Translations under genes and position numbers: made by a program
The notes under the pieces: model-generated
What the model saw: only the letters and a program-made list of their open reading frames with translations
Told to the model about the DNA's origin: nothing
The model's database searches: none
NCBI RefSeq assembly: GCF_028453695.1
Contig: NC_135774.1
Coordinates: 27,962,001 to 28,026,000 of the forward strand
Origin: Augochlora pura
Taxonomy: Eukaryota; Arthropoda; Insecta; Hymenoptera; Halictidae
Direction: 5' to 3'
Length of the DNA stretch: 64,000 bases
In this document: in pieces, positions 51,930 to 63,825 of the stretch
Position numbering within the stretch: position 1 is the stretch's first letter
Layout: every line of letters starts with the position of its first letter

Positions 51930-52178
51930 TTAACCCTTTGCACTCCAGTGGTGACTCTGACGCCCTACTAAAATTGTTCTACCACGTCCTGAGATAATTT
52001 TTATAACAACAAAGCTTAGATTGAAAAAATTGTCAAGGAGTAAAATTCTTGGTAGGAATCATAAAAATCAATTTTTTATGCATAAAAGTGCACTTTGTTA
52101 CATGGAATAGAAATACTATGAGCCAGGAAAAATTTGTTCAGATTTGCACTTAAAGTGGCTCCGACCGCAAAGGGTTAA
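51930..52178 (+). mobile_element. TTAA MITE family 1, complete copy
   Basis: Runs from TTAACCCTTTGCACTCCAGT, followed by GGTGACTCTGACG, to CCGACCGCAAAGGGTTAA. It is 249 bp with both TTAA borders intact and no ORF. Confidence 0.85.
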
Positions 52179-55100
52179 TTTTCTTATGCTTTCATACGAT
52201 GCGATTCTTTCGTTAATAAAACTATACCAGTTGTGTGTTTCATTTCGAACACAACAAAATTCTTGTGCCGCATGGGTATATTTGTTCTCTGAAAAGCCTG
52301 TGTCTCAAAGAGTTAAAACGATTCTGTTGCGCAGAGAGCGGTGGGAGGAGAGGAGCGTAATTTAAGCGCATCGTTGCTCGGGATTCGCGCTCTCGGTATA
52401 GTTAATGTAAAGAGGGTGTACAAAGAGGGGACGATAGAGAGGATTCGATTCTTGTTCTCGTGAAGGAAACGTGCTCGCGTCGAGAGGAAGAATCGAACGG
52501 TGAAAGGATGTTGAACGGAGATTTTAAACTAGGACGTGTTCGCGTTAAGATGAATTATATGCAGTGCATTGGGAGAGGTGGGGTGGGGGGAGAGAGGTTG
52601 ACAAAATAAAAGAGATATTTAGGGTCGCGTGGTTCGCGAGAAAGGATTTATTGTCGCACGGAGAACCGACTTCGGAGTTTGTCTGGTACAAAAAAAGGGA
52701 ACGCAGATTTAAATATCATACTTGGCTCGGACGCGGGCGCGAGGGTTAACGTGGCTGACGAGAATCGCATGCAAGGAGTTGTGTTTTGAAAGCTTGCATC
52801 TTCCAGAGAACAGTGCGCGGCTCTCGAGTGTCGCGACGTGTCCGTCTGGTAGCCGGAACGTCGGACGGAGTCTGATTAGAAGTTGTTGAAATTTTTTAGA
52901 GGATTATGCGCGACGAGAATGGCGGCGGCGGCGTCGTGGCAGGAGCCGCGGTCCGCTCGATACCTCCCCTATAAGAGTACAAATTTTTCTAACGAATAAT
53001 TATATTCGAGCGACGGGATGGAGTTAGATTGACACGAGGAGGGAGGGACAGAGAACGTGACAGAGAGATAGAGGGGTAGAATGACGATGCGAGCGAGTGA
53101 GACCGATCGAATGTCAGCGAAAGGGAGAGCGAATGGCGGAGCGCGGAATGACGTGAGACGAGCGAATGATGAGAAATGGTGTAATATTAGAGGTGGAAGA
53201 GTAACGTTTAACGATGTTTTCCCTGGTGTAGGAGTTATCGTCGCGATCCAGCGACGGAATTAACAAATCGGATCTATTGTATATGGTCACGTACCGCATA
53301 CTTATCTAGAGTTAGGCTCATTCAACTGGAGTATGTATTATTACGTACACACACACACAGACACACACACATACACGTCTATATATATAGAAATATATAT
53401 AAAAATATATAGATATATATATTATGCATATATTACATACGCACTTAACAATTTGCATCGATATACCGGCACGTTAACGAACTATAGAAACACCGTCGAC
53501 ACTTAAGACCAGGCTGCAAACGATTTATCTGTCTCGATCCCGAATTCTCTCAGGTAACGCGTCTTTGGGGCACCCGCGACGCTCTCGCCCCGGAAATCCT
53601 GCTTCTCAGGTCCCGTGGAATTTATCGTAGCATTCGCGCGATCCGCGAGAAATAGAAAGCGAAAGGACCGCTCTTTCGTCGAGAACAAATCCGCCTGCGA
53701 ATCCATCGTGAAGAATATTTATCGTATCTATCGTATCGTATCCGTGTAATTACGAGTTTAGTTCGACAATTATTTCGAGCAATTTTCCCGAGTGAAATGA
53801 ATTTCTTTAATCAAACCTTTGAGGCACGCGAATTTATCGACCGCGACTTTCGACGCAGCGATTCTTCGACCGCTTAATTTCAGTACCGCATTCTGCACAG
53901 GATCTTGGAATTTTCGGACGATGGATGCTGTGAAAAAGGTTCGAGTTGGCCGTGGAAAATCCGTGGACCGTGAAAGGGTCCCCCCGCTTGAATCGCGGAT
54001 CGACGAAACGATCGTGTTCTTTCGACGGCCGGTATTCGGGTTTCCGCGGGCGGCGGCCGGGCCCATCGGCGTTCTAAACAAACTCGTAACCGCCCTGCTC
54101 CCCTTTCTTCGGCCGACAGAGAAAATGAAAAGGAGAAAGGGAATGGGCGGCCCTCCCCCCGTTCGGCGAGTAGAGCCCCTCGAAATCCTGCTGAGCCGGT
54201 CTTAAGTGCGACGGCACAATTACCGCGTATCAAAGGGAATTAACGACGCGGGACTTAGCGCCGCCGATACTTTCCGTGGTCGTCGTCGTCCCTGTAGGCA
54301 AAAAGAAAGAAAAGAAAAAAAGGAAAACGAAACGAACCTTTTTCGTGTGATTCGGCGTGAACGCCGGAGATATATCCCCAATAATCGTAGATAGAAGTTC
54401 TCGGTGCGCGCGCGCCCGACCACGTGTTTTACTGCATGCAGCCTAATCCCGAAGTTTATCAAGTCAATCGCCGATTTTAATCTTCTAGGTGTCCCCCTTT
54501 TTGTCCCTCATTAATATATACATTCTATGGAGTATAGCTAGTTAGTCTCGATTACTAAGGTTGCCGCGCAACAGAGAGGGAGAGAGAGAGGAAATAGCGA
54601 TTAAGCAGAGTGGAGGAGTCTGGGCTCGGATTCCTGGCAATCGTATTAATTATGTTCGGCTGTCCGGAATTGATCACGGCTTTGCTGCGTTACGAGCGGA
54701 ACGACATCGAATTTACAGTGCATTCTGCAATAATTCTCTACGGTTGATACTGTTTTTCAAATTGGGTGTTCTGAAGTAATAATTTTAAGGAGGTGTGATT
54801 TTTCTAAATAATTGAATCGATATTGCAATATTATTTCTAAGATCGATTGTAACATCGAATTTCTATTTCATTTTATAATAATTCTCCGTCGTTGCTACAA
54901 TTTTTTATAATTTAATCTTTTGTAGTGAATGACTTTAAAAAATTCTAATTTTTACTTTAAAATATTTAGTCAATATTGCAATATTATTTCTAAAATTAAT
55001 TGTAAGACTAATCTCAAATTTCTCTGCTTAAAGTCAATAATAACCCTACATATATAACGTAACCTGACATAACCTTAAATTCATATGAAAATATTTGAAC

Positions 55101-55538
55101 TTACGCGAACTAAGGCAAAAAGAAATTCTTCTAACGCTAAAACCATAAATGAAGGACATTCAGTGCACGATCTCTTCAAGTATAGTGATCTAGAGGGCCG
55201 CGATTAGTTCCCGGACAGTCCGAAGCAATATATAAAACAGAAAATTGAAAAATGAAAAAAGAAACACGCAAGAAACAATGCAAAAATCCACGTACACGAC
55301 ACTCGGCACACAGAGTAGCTCACAAACACACAAATACACACACACACATATGTCCAATCCAACAGATCGTGAATCACCGATCTCAGTAATAACGAGCATA
55401 ATCCCTTGACCCGACATTTTCGAATGATCCCGTGCGACATGCTCGGTCGTACTTCCGCCAGCGAATTAAAAAAGATATTGTAAAATAATCGCGCCGGCGC
55501 CTCGGCTGTCCTTTGGTCGAATCCTCGAGGAAGTTTTT

Positions 55539-55630
55539 GAATTAAAAGAGAAGAAGTTCGTGAATTAAAAGAGAAGAAATTCTCGAATTAAATGAGAAGA
55601 AATTCTCGAATTAAAAGAGAAGAAGTTCGT
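55539..55630. repeat. 23-bp tandem repeat, 4 copies
   Basis: The unit is GAATTAAAAGAGAAGAAGTT plus CGT, with variants ending TCTC. The order is A-B-B-A by last bases. Confidence 0.9.
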
Positions 55631-57074
55631 GAAGAAATTCTTAACGAACGTCTTCAGTTTCGTGATTGGTAGCTTGGACAGCTCGATCGAGGTCCAAAAA
55701 TTATAACAAAATTCCCCGTTGGATGTATAATGATCTTCGTTGACGCAGAAAGGAGACAAATAACTTGAAGCGTGATCTTGCTGATTTTCCGTCTTCGAAG
55801 CCGCGGATTCGGACTTAAAATAAAATAATATAAAAAAATTAAATAGACCTCCATCTTGGTACCCAAGCAGGTTAGGTGAATCAAATGGTAGCCGAGATTA
55901 GGCCAAGGTAGACATTGTCGAGGCGTCGGCGATCAGGACTGCCGAAATAAGACTCGAGAAACATAATTGTTCCAGCCTTCGGATTTCCCAGGACGTTTTT
56001 TAGCCGCGCGTGTATTTCTATCCCCGTGAATTTCGACGCATTTACAGGTGACTTCAGACTGATCTTTCGTAGATGATCTCTAAATAATCCTAGGAACACC
56101 GTGCCACGCTGTGGAAGATCCCTCGGACCGACACCCACCCACGCGGGCCATCAAAAGATCATCATTTCCCCTTTCATTTCCCCAAAGAAAAATCGACGAA
56201 CGATTCCGATTGCTTTCGCGAATAAAAATCGACTGCTCGACCGCGAACGATCTATGGGACGGAGAGAAAAAAAAATCGACGAACGGCGGCTGACTTAGGT
56301 TCGCCCACGGCGACCCCCGTATCCGATCCGGTCAAGACTTTCCTTGACGGTTCGCATATTCGTAGACTTTTTTACTCGGTCGCCGCGGAGAGCCGACGTC
56401 TCGCCGGAGGAGATTACGTATACACATATATAGAGAATATATTTTTGATAAAAATCTACTCAAAAGTGGTCCGCAAAAAGGGAGGGGTGGAAGCGTGTTT
56501 CGGTGATTGAGATGTGGCAGATGGGCAATCGTTTTTGGTCGAGCAGATTTTTCAATCGTTTCTCCGCGAATCGAAGATTAATAAAAATATTTCTACGATG
56601 GATATTTGGTTTATACGCTGCATTGCGTGGGTGGCGTCGTTTCGAGGTTCGACCTCGGCATTAACCAGTTCGATATTCTGTCTAAAAAGTCGACTGAGCT
56701 TTCGATTAGGGAATTCAGGTATTTTCGATTCACCGTTTTACGGAGGGAATGGATCAGAGAGCTTTCGCACAGGCGAGCTGGCGGCCAGCCTTAAGTGTCA
56801 TTAAAAACACAATACAATTAACAAATAAAAATTAACAATATACAAACTAGATTTTATCCAGAAACAACTGGATAAACTGTGCATTTGTTTAAATGCGTAA
56901 GAACATAATCTCAATATCAACGATTGAATACAAAAATATTTCTATCTATTCATCAAAATATTATAAAACCTGTGAAAGGTTAAAATAATTTTTCTTCTGA
57001 AATTCTATAAAAATCTAATTCATATTTATATTTATAATTCATATTTAAAGTTTTAGAAGACTTTAAATCACAAA

Positions 57075-57395
57075 TTAACCCCATGCCGTACTTGGAAGAG
57101 TCTGACTGGTGATTATGATTTCTAACAATAACCTAAAATATATATATACCTAAAATATCCTCAAGTATAGATGTTATTTCGTCTTTTCGAGTCGAAATAA
57201 AATTCTATCTTTTTGTCACTAATTTTCAAGTGCTGAAGTAATTGTAAGTACACTATACATATTAATTTTATTTCTCCTCCATGAAATTATTCCAATCGAA
57301 AATTCGACTTTAATTATTGTAACTGCGAAGATAAAATTACTGCAATGAGTTAAAAAAGTACTGCAATGGGTTAAAAAAGTACTGCAAGGGGTTAA
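57075..57395. mobile_element. TTAA MITE with triplicated right end
   Basis: The left end is TTAACCCCATGCCGTACTTG and the right end reads TTAACCCCTTGCAGTACTTT in reverse complement. The right end is preceded by two more diverged copies of the same 21-bp unit (57338-57358 and 57359-57379). Its ends resemble family 2. Confidence 0.7.
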
Positions 57396-58008
57396 TGAGG
57401 TGAAAGAAGCTTTAATGACGCCCAAGGCCTGGTCGCGAGCCCGGCATCATCGGGAATGGTTCGACAGCGTTGATCACCACCGCCACGATACAAAGATCCG
57501 CACCGTTTTTCAGGTACAGACAAGAAGGAACACTCCGCTTCGCGGGTTTCCTATATTCAGGTTAAAAACGCTAGGTAGAAAACTCGTAATCGTAAGGTCG
57601 AACGGAGAAGCACAGACGTTTCGTCTCGCCGGAACTATCTAATTCTAATCGATTAACATAGTAGGTGTTTTTAGAGTACTACCAAGTGCAAGCGGATTCG
57701 GCGAAGCAAAAACCCCTACCCCCATTACGTCGCTTCCCAGGGTGAATATCACCTTGGAGACAGAGCGCGACGAGCACTTCCGGCTCGGTGCTCGCCGATT
57801 ACATATTCATTTTCCAGCCACACACACACACTCCTGCGGTGTCTAACTATGATCGACGTTTCGTCGATATTCGTGGACACAGAGACGGGTCCCGGATCTC
57901 GTTCGGAGCGGATCAAACATGCAGAGGTTTCTTTGAAGAGGTGCTCCCCGCGCGATGAATAATTAGCGGGGAGCCGGTGACGTCGTTTTATTCTACCAAT
58001 TACGGTTC

Positions 58009-58009
<1 letters not shown>

Positions 58010-58042
<33 letters not shown>

Positions 58043-58060
58043 AAGAGAGAAAGAGAGAGA
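58010..58060 (+). repeat. (GA)n microsatellite
   Basis: A GA tract of about 50 bp with AAAG interruptions. Confidence 0.9.
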
Positions 58061-59174
58061 TATGACCGATTTTTCTTTAATCTCGTCTGGGAGTCGATTC
58101 GGTTCACCCGTCTCTGCTCACTATTGCACGACACACGCTGTCAGTCGTAAGAGTCTGCACGTGTTTTAAGCAAACATTGATAATCGCATAAACATCGACG
58201 TCGATTGACTTAACAATGCAAATCAGACGCCGCTTGTGTATTCTGCACCGATTGGAAAATCGAGCGGAAAATTTCTTTTTCTAAAGAAAGTAAATTCGGA
58301 AAAAGAAATTCAACGAAATGAAAAGAAAAGAGATATTGTGAAAATTATTATAATTTTATGAGATTTTTATAATACGTTGTATACATTGTTCAATTGTGTG
58401 CGAGCTCTTGCGACTGACCCGGCGATCATCCCGCGCGGCCTCCGTTGCCAATATATCTAAACGCCGCGGCGATGTGACAACCTTAATTCTCGATTACAAA
58501 TGAATGGAAAAGAAAAGGAAAAATAGGGAAAAAAGCTAACGCAAGAGTATATTATAATTATTAGGAAGAAGAAAAAAAAAAGATATAATTCGTGCCCGCG
58601 CACGACGCGTGTACCCGGTAAATGTGGGGGCCCGGGTGCACCTCGGTTTACATCCCGGTCGTCTCACCAGAGACAACAACAACACAACCCTATTAATTAT
58701 CATTCTATCGTTAGAGTATAAGAGTTGATATTTAAGAATTCGTATTTGTAATAATTGTATGCGAACTATACTTGTTTGGTTGGCTTGAGGGCGAGAGTCT
58801 AACTCGGGTGTTATTAGATACTACGCTGTACCTTTAGCTGGCGGGCGACATCGAACATCCGGCGGCGATATTAGAAATTCATCCGGGTTCGCTCGGATCG
58901 AAAAATCGTATTCGATCGACGGTGATATATATATCCGCCTCGACGATCCTCGAATCGTTTCAATTGATACTTCGACCGCCGATTATACGAAACGGATCTT
59001 CTGGCGACACTTGATCCAGTGAAGAGAGAAAGAGAGAGAGAGAGTGAGAGAGAGAATCATCGATCGCCGTTTTTAAAAAACGTTGTAAGATAATCTAATC
59101 TTTAAACGGTCTTTTTAATTTATGTATCCCGTATTATTTATTCTATTGTATGTATCCAGGGGCCTGGCCCTATT

Positions 59175-59194
59175 AATAAATTTCTAGCAATAAA
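59175..59194 (+). terminator. Tandem AATAAA signals, candidate distal polyadenylation site
   Basis: Two AATAAA hexamers (59175-59180 and 59189-59194) lie 14 nt apart, with T-rich sequence about 80 nt downstream. If a long sense transcript exists, this is one plausible distal end. Hexamers are frequent by chance in AT-rich DNA. Confidence 0.25.
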
Positions 59195-59416
59195 GATTCG
59201 AGCTGTATAAACAAGGCTGTATAAATTGATCACATCGCGACAGTGATGGATTGGCATAATCGTTTCTGCGACGACCGTTTTCTTAATTTTATTGGATTTA
59301 TTCATTTTCGAAACAGAGACGCGGAATTATTTTTATTTAATCAAAGATAAACGACTTATTATGATTTTATGTTTTTAAAAATTTTGTCCTCGACCCAGAG
59401 AAGCGTAAGCAATTTT

Positions 59417-59652
59417 CTAACCCTTTGCACTCGAGTGGTGACCACTAAAATTATTCTGTCGCGTCCTATAATAAATTTTATACTAACAAAGTTTGGATTA
59501 AAAAAATTTTTAGCAGTAGAACTATTGGTATGAGTCACAAGAAGCAATTTCATATTTATAAAATATATTTTGTCATATAAAATAAAAATACTACACACTA
59601 GAAAAATTATTTTAGATTTAGAATCAAAATGGCTTCGATTGCAAAGGGTTAA
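59417..59652 (+). mobile_element. TTAA MITE family 1, complete copy with mutated left TTAA
   Basis: Starts TCTAACCCTTTGCACTCGAG, continues with TGGTGACCACT, and ends TTCGATTGCAAAGGGTTAA. It is 236 bp. The left target site has changed from TTAA to CTAA. Confidence 0.8.
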
Positions 59653-60347
59653 AATATCTTTTTAATCCACAGAAATGATTTAATTTATATTTTTTAACCT
59701 AGTATGATCTCGGTTCTGAAAATTCTCATTCAACCTAAAACAAGAGATCATGATCGAAAAATATTCCTTTTTGTTCAAAGAAACGCGACGAACTAAAAAT
59801 TGCTATCAAAGATCGCTCCAAAAGACCTGCAAAGAAACATTTAAAAAATCACTGTTCATCCAGCAATGTTCATTTAGTAATGCGATCCAGCAATGTTCAT
59901 CCAGTAATGTGATCGAGCAACGTTCATCCCAATTTGCGCGAACGTTTCGCCGCGATGTAACTCGATTTCCGCGCCGCCTCCTCGAAACCGAGCACCGCGG
60001 CGAACGGTTCGCCGCCGGTAGGCTACGCATCTCGGGACCGCCATCGGCAAACAAACCGGGGGGGAACCCCATCAGCGCGGCGCGATATCCCCTCTGTTAA
60101 TCCGATCCGGATCACGGCGCGGGATCGGATTCACCGGATCAGAGAGAGAGAGGAGAGGGCCAGTAGTAAGATCGTCGATCGTCGAGCGGACCGCGTCGCG
60201 GTCGTCTGCGAACCTGGCGGGACGAGAAGAAGCGGGGCTTGTCGAAACGTTATATCGAATGCGTACAAAACGGGGTAAAAGGGGAAAGGGGGTGGGGGGA
60301 GGTGAGGGATGCGACGGTGGATCGTGATTTTCGACGGTTGACGTGTT

Positions 60348-60487
60348 GAAGCGAATTCTCGTCTTGCGAAGCGAATTCTCGTCGGATAAAATGAATTCTC
60401 GCCAGGCAAAATGAATTCCCGTCGAGCAAAATGAATTCTCGCCAAACAAAATGAATTCTCGTCAAACAAAATAAATTCTCGTCGATC
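60348..60487. repeat. 20-bp minisatellite, 7 copies
   Basis: The consensus is CAAAATGAATTCTCGTCAAA. The period is exactly 20 bp over 140 bp, and most units contain GAATTC. Confidence 0.93.
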
Positions 60488-60690
60488 TCTCGCCGCGATC
60501 GGTTTCGTCGTGACGACGCGTCCCCGACGCTGGGCGTCGGACTCGTCTCGCTCGCGAAAACCGAGCGACGAGAGTCTCCGAGAGAGCGACAGAGACAACT
60601 GGCGAGACTAAATCCTCCGCGGAGGATCGAGATCGCGCTGCGTGGATCCGCGAGCAAGCAAAAGGGCGGAGGGAGGGTGGGTGGGGAAAT

Positions 60691-60696
60691 AGCGAG

Positions 60697-60727
<31 letters not shown>

Positions 60728-60740
60728 GGGGGGAGATAAG
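60691..60740 (+). repeat. (GA)n microsatellite
   Basis: A GA tract of about 45 bp ending in a G-run. Confidence 0.9.
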
Positions 60741-61925
60741 GGAGTGAGAACACACGCGCGCCCCGGTGTGCCCGCCAGCGACTTCGAGGGGAAGATAGAC
60801 GCACGAAGGAGCGGAAAGTAACGAAGAGGGATGATTTACGGTTGATGAAAAGAAAAAAAAGAGTATATTAAACGATAAGCTGTGTCGATCGAGAGCTAGT
60901 GCTTAACACGTGTTTGCGGTCGTTTCTTCGAGGGAACGGGGTGGGATTCTTCCTGGGTAGGTGACAAAGGTGTTGGTGCAAGTGGCGTACAAAGAGAGGA
61001 ATTAAAATAGGGAGAGATAGAGAGAAAGTGAGAGAAATTGAGAGAAATTGATAGAGAAAGAGAGAGAGAGAGAGCGATTGATATTGGAAAAGTGAGAGAG
61101 AGATTGATAAAGAAAGGGAGAGAGAATGATATAGAGAAACAGAGGCCTATTGGTGGGAGGGTGAGACGGGGGGTCGGCAGAATTGTCTCGGAGAAACGAC
61201 CCGTCTTTTTTAGTCTTTTAATATTTCACTCGACGGAGACGTCGTTGGCGACGGTCGGGCTCTCTCGTGGCCGTTGACCCGGATTTTCAGGGACAGTCAG
61301 AGGGTCAGGGTCACGGGGAGCGAAGCAAAAAGGAGAGCCGGCGATAGAAGACGGAAGGAGAGACGACCAGGCGTGCGCGCGCTCTCTTCTCCGTCGGCCG
61401 TCGGCATCGTCGCGCTGGCTGCGAGTTCGCGTTAATTAATCGATGCTCTTAGACAGAGCGGAGGACACGGTTAATATGGTCCTGGCAGTTTTTTCGGGCT
61501 CACGCGTCCCTTTCGGCCGCGTCCCCCTCGCCCCCGGCTCCGGCAAGCCCCCCCCCCCCGCCGCCGCCACCCCCGCGCGGTCTTTTCTGCTTTTCCTTGT
61601 TCGACGATAATATATAGTTTTTCCAGCCTTTCTACGACGCCCCCGGCATCGGAGGGGCGTCGAGACGATGATCGGTTGCGCGGTTGTTCGGTTGGTTTCC
61701 GTTTCACGGTGGGCAACGGCGACGCAAGCGGCAAACGGTCGACGGGGCTTGACGAAAGGGACGTCGACGACGAAGTACACTGTACACACTTATTAAGCAT
61801 TAAAATCGCATTACGGTTTAACTAAAAGCGCCTAGGTTTAACGTGGCGTGCGTGGCGCGAGAATGGGAGAGAGAGTGTGTTTGTTCGTGAATCGGCGCGA
61901 ATGGCGAGCGAAATGACAGCGTTTC

Positions 61926-61957
61926 GCGCACGCGCGCGCGCGCGAGAGAGAGAGAGT
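61926..61957 (+). repeat. (CG)n joined to (GA)n
   Basis: An alternating CG tract of about 18 bp runs directly into GA repeats. Confidence 0.9.
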
Positions 61958-62374
61958 ATCGATGGGTGTGCGTACGGATGATGATTATGAGAAATGACGA
62001 AAACGGATTCGCCGGAGAGGCGCGATCATGTATAGTAAGGAATGATGAGATACGATGAACGAGAGGGAGAGAGAGAAAGTGAGAGAGCTAGAGAGAGAGT
62101 GCGTGTGTACGAGAGAAAGGAGAACTAACCTCGGTGGTAAGACGATTTATTCAATAATTATTATTATTATTGGGCGAGAGAACGGACAAAAGATGAATAC
62201 GAGAACTCGCGGAATAAAAAAAACGATGTAAAACAGAGAGAGAAAGAGAGAGAGAGAGAGATAAGTGGAGGGTGAATACAATTTAGCGTGTGAGGATCGA
62301 GCTTTATACCGCTTTTATATGTTTAGTAATGGAATACCTTTACAATTAAAGATTAAATGAACAAAAAAAAATAA

Positions 62375-62404
<30 letters not shown>
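62375..62404. repeat. (AAT)n microsatellite
   Basis: About nine AAT triplets. Confidence 0.9.
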
Positions 62405-62405
<1 letters not shown>

Positions 62406-63510
62406 GTAATAATGAATACAACAAAAAAAAAACCTACGCAAACCTACTATGTAATTGACTATTCTCTATATGCGAAACACATAAACATAATATATATATA
62501 TAAATAAATATAGATATATATATATTATTATTATAATGATTATATATTATTATGATTATTACGCTATGAGAATACGAGTACGGATGATTTTAAGGAAAGT
62601 ATACATATTATATTAATAAACATTTTTTAATGCCACTATCCCTACAGATACTGGTGAAATGAAGCGAAGAAAAAGATACAAAAAAAAGGAAATAAGAAAA
62701 AATCCATTGAAAGCCTCCTGCGTTGTTATTTTACCACCTACCCCTCGCCACGATCCAATCCCTCCACCCCTCCCCACTTCCTTGCCACAACCCCCAATAG
62801 TTTTAATTCCAACCATCTGCGCGACGCTGCTCTACAAAGCTTACTTTCATAATATTTTTCTAGATGCTTGCAGTTGTTATTTCTCTTCCTAACTTTTTTC
62901 TAGCACAGTACGAACAACAAATTGCGTGTAAAAAAATACTCGACAACCTCCACCCCCCATAGATATAATTTAAAAAATTCCGTAACGCAAGCATTCACCG
63001 TCAAACGTAAAAGCGAGTTTAATAAAAAGGAGAATTTATAAAAAATATTTGCAATAGAATGATTGTTTGAAAAATAAGTTTGAACAGATAGATTGTTAAT
63101 TTAGAGGGAGAAGAACGATTACGAAGTAGATCGAACCTCGCCGCTGACCGTAGAGGGTGAATTTTCTAATTTGAAAGACACTCGAGGGAAGGCGGTGAAA
63201 ATCGACGCTCGAGCGACAATCGATCGCGGACCAATCGGGATCCCATCGTTGCCGGTAAAAAGGAAACGTGTCCAACGAAGGTGAGGAGGGGGTGAGAGGT
63301 GGGATATAGGGGCTCTCCCGACACCCGTCACGACACCGTTGAAAACCGCAGCGGCGCGGCACCGGCCGTCTATAAATGGCCGGGGCAGTTAATTACACGC
63401 CACGTCGCGCGTCGTATAAACGAAAATCCATCCGTCACTCCGTCCCGGCAGCTACACGGGGTTGATAATAATTAAACGGTCCGCGAGCGACGTCGGAAAG
63501 GGGGGTGGCA

Positions 63511-63548
63511 GCGGCGGCGGCGGCGGCAGAGAGAGAGAGAGAGAGAGC
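63511..63548 (+). repeat. (GCG)n joined to (GA)n
   Basis: GCG triplets followed directly by a GA tract of about 20 bp. Confidence 0.88.
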
Positions 63549-63825
63549 TATCGCCCGTCGCCCGGCCAGACAGCGCGGAGTCGGCAAACTGGAAGGCAGA
63601 ATGGAAACTGAGACGCGAGAAATCGGATTAGCGGGGATTATGCATTCGTTACGATCTACTCGAGGTGTCTGATTACGGGAGGAGGGGGGAGGAGGAGGGG
63701 GACGACAGCCGAACGGGGTGAGTATGCACGGATTGGGAATATTGAATTCCTGAATAGGTTGCTAACGACCCCAGGCTCTCTATCTCCTAAGTGAAATCGA
63801 AATTTCGCCTCGCTTCTTCTTCTAA

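Larger units (their letters stand above)
31589..59194 (+). other. hdc: Putative very long hdc 3' UTR or sense transcript (end unresolved)
   Basis: No further gene is recognisable downstream of the hdc stop. The region is dominated by (GA)n tracts on the plus strand (for example near 33.4, 34.5, 37.2, 38.9, 40.0, 42.5, 45.1, 45.6, 48.1, 50.5, 54.6, 58.0 and 59.0 kb), with only two comparable CT tracts (33.06-33.13 and 51.26-51.34 kb). AATAAA hexamers occur at 39875, 43032, 46657, 59175 and 59189. The polarity continues past 59.2 kb to about 62.3 kb, so the end given here is only the doublet of signals. Drosophila hdc is, to my recollection, one of the genes with neural 3' UTR extension. Transcript continuity is inference. 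Confidence 0.35.
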
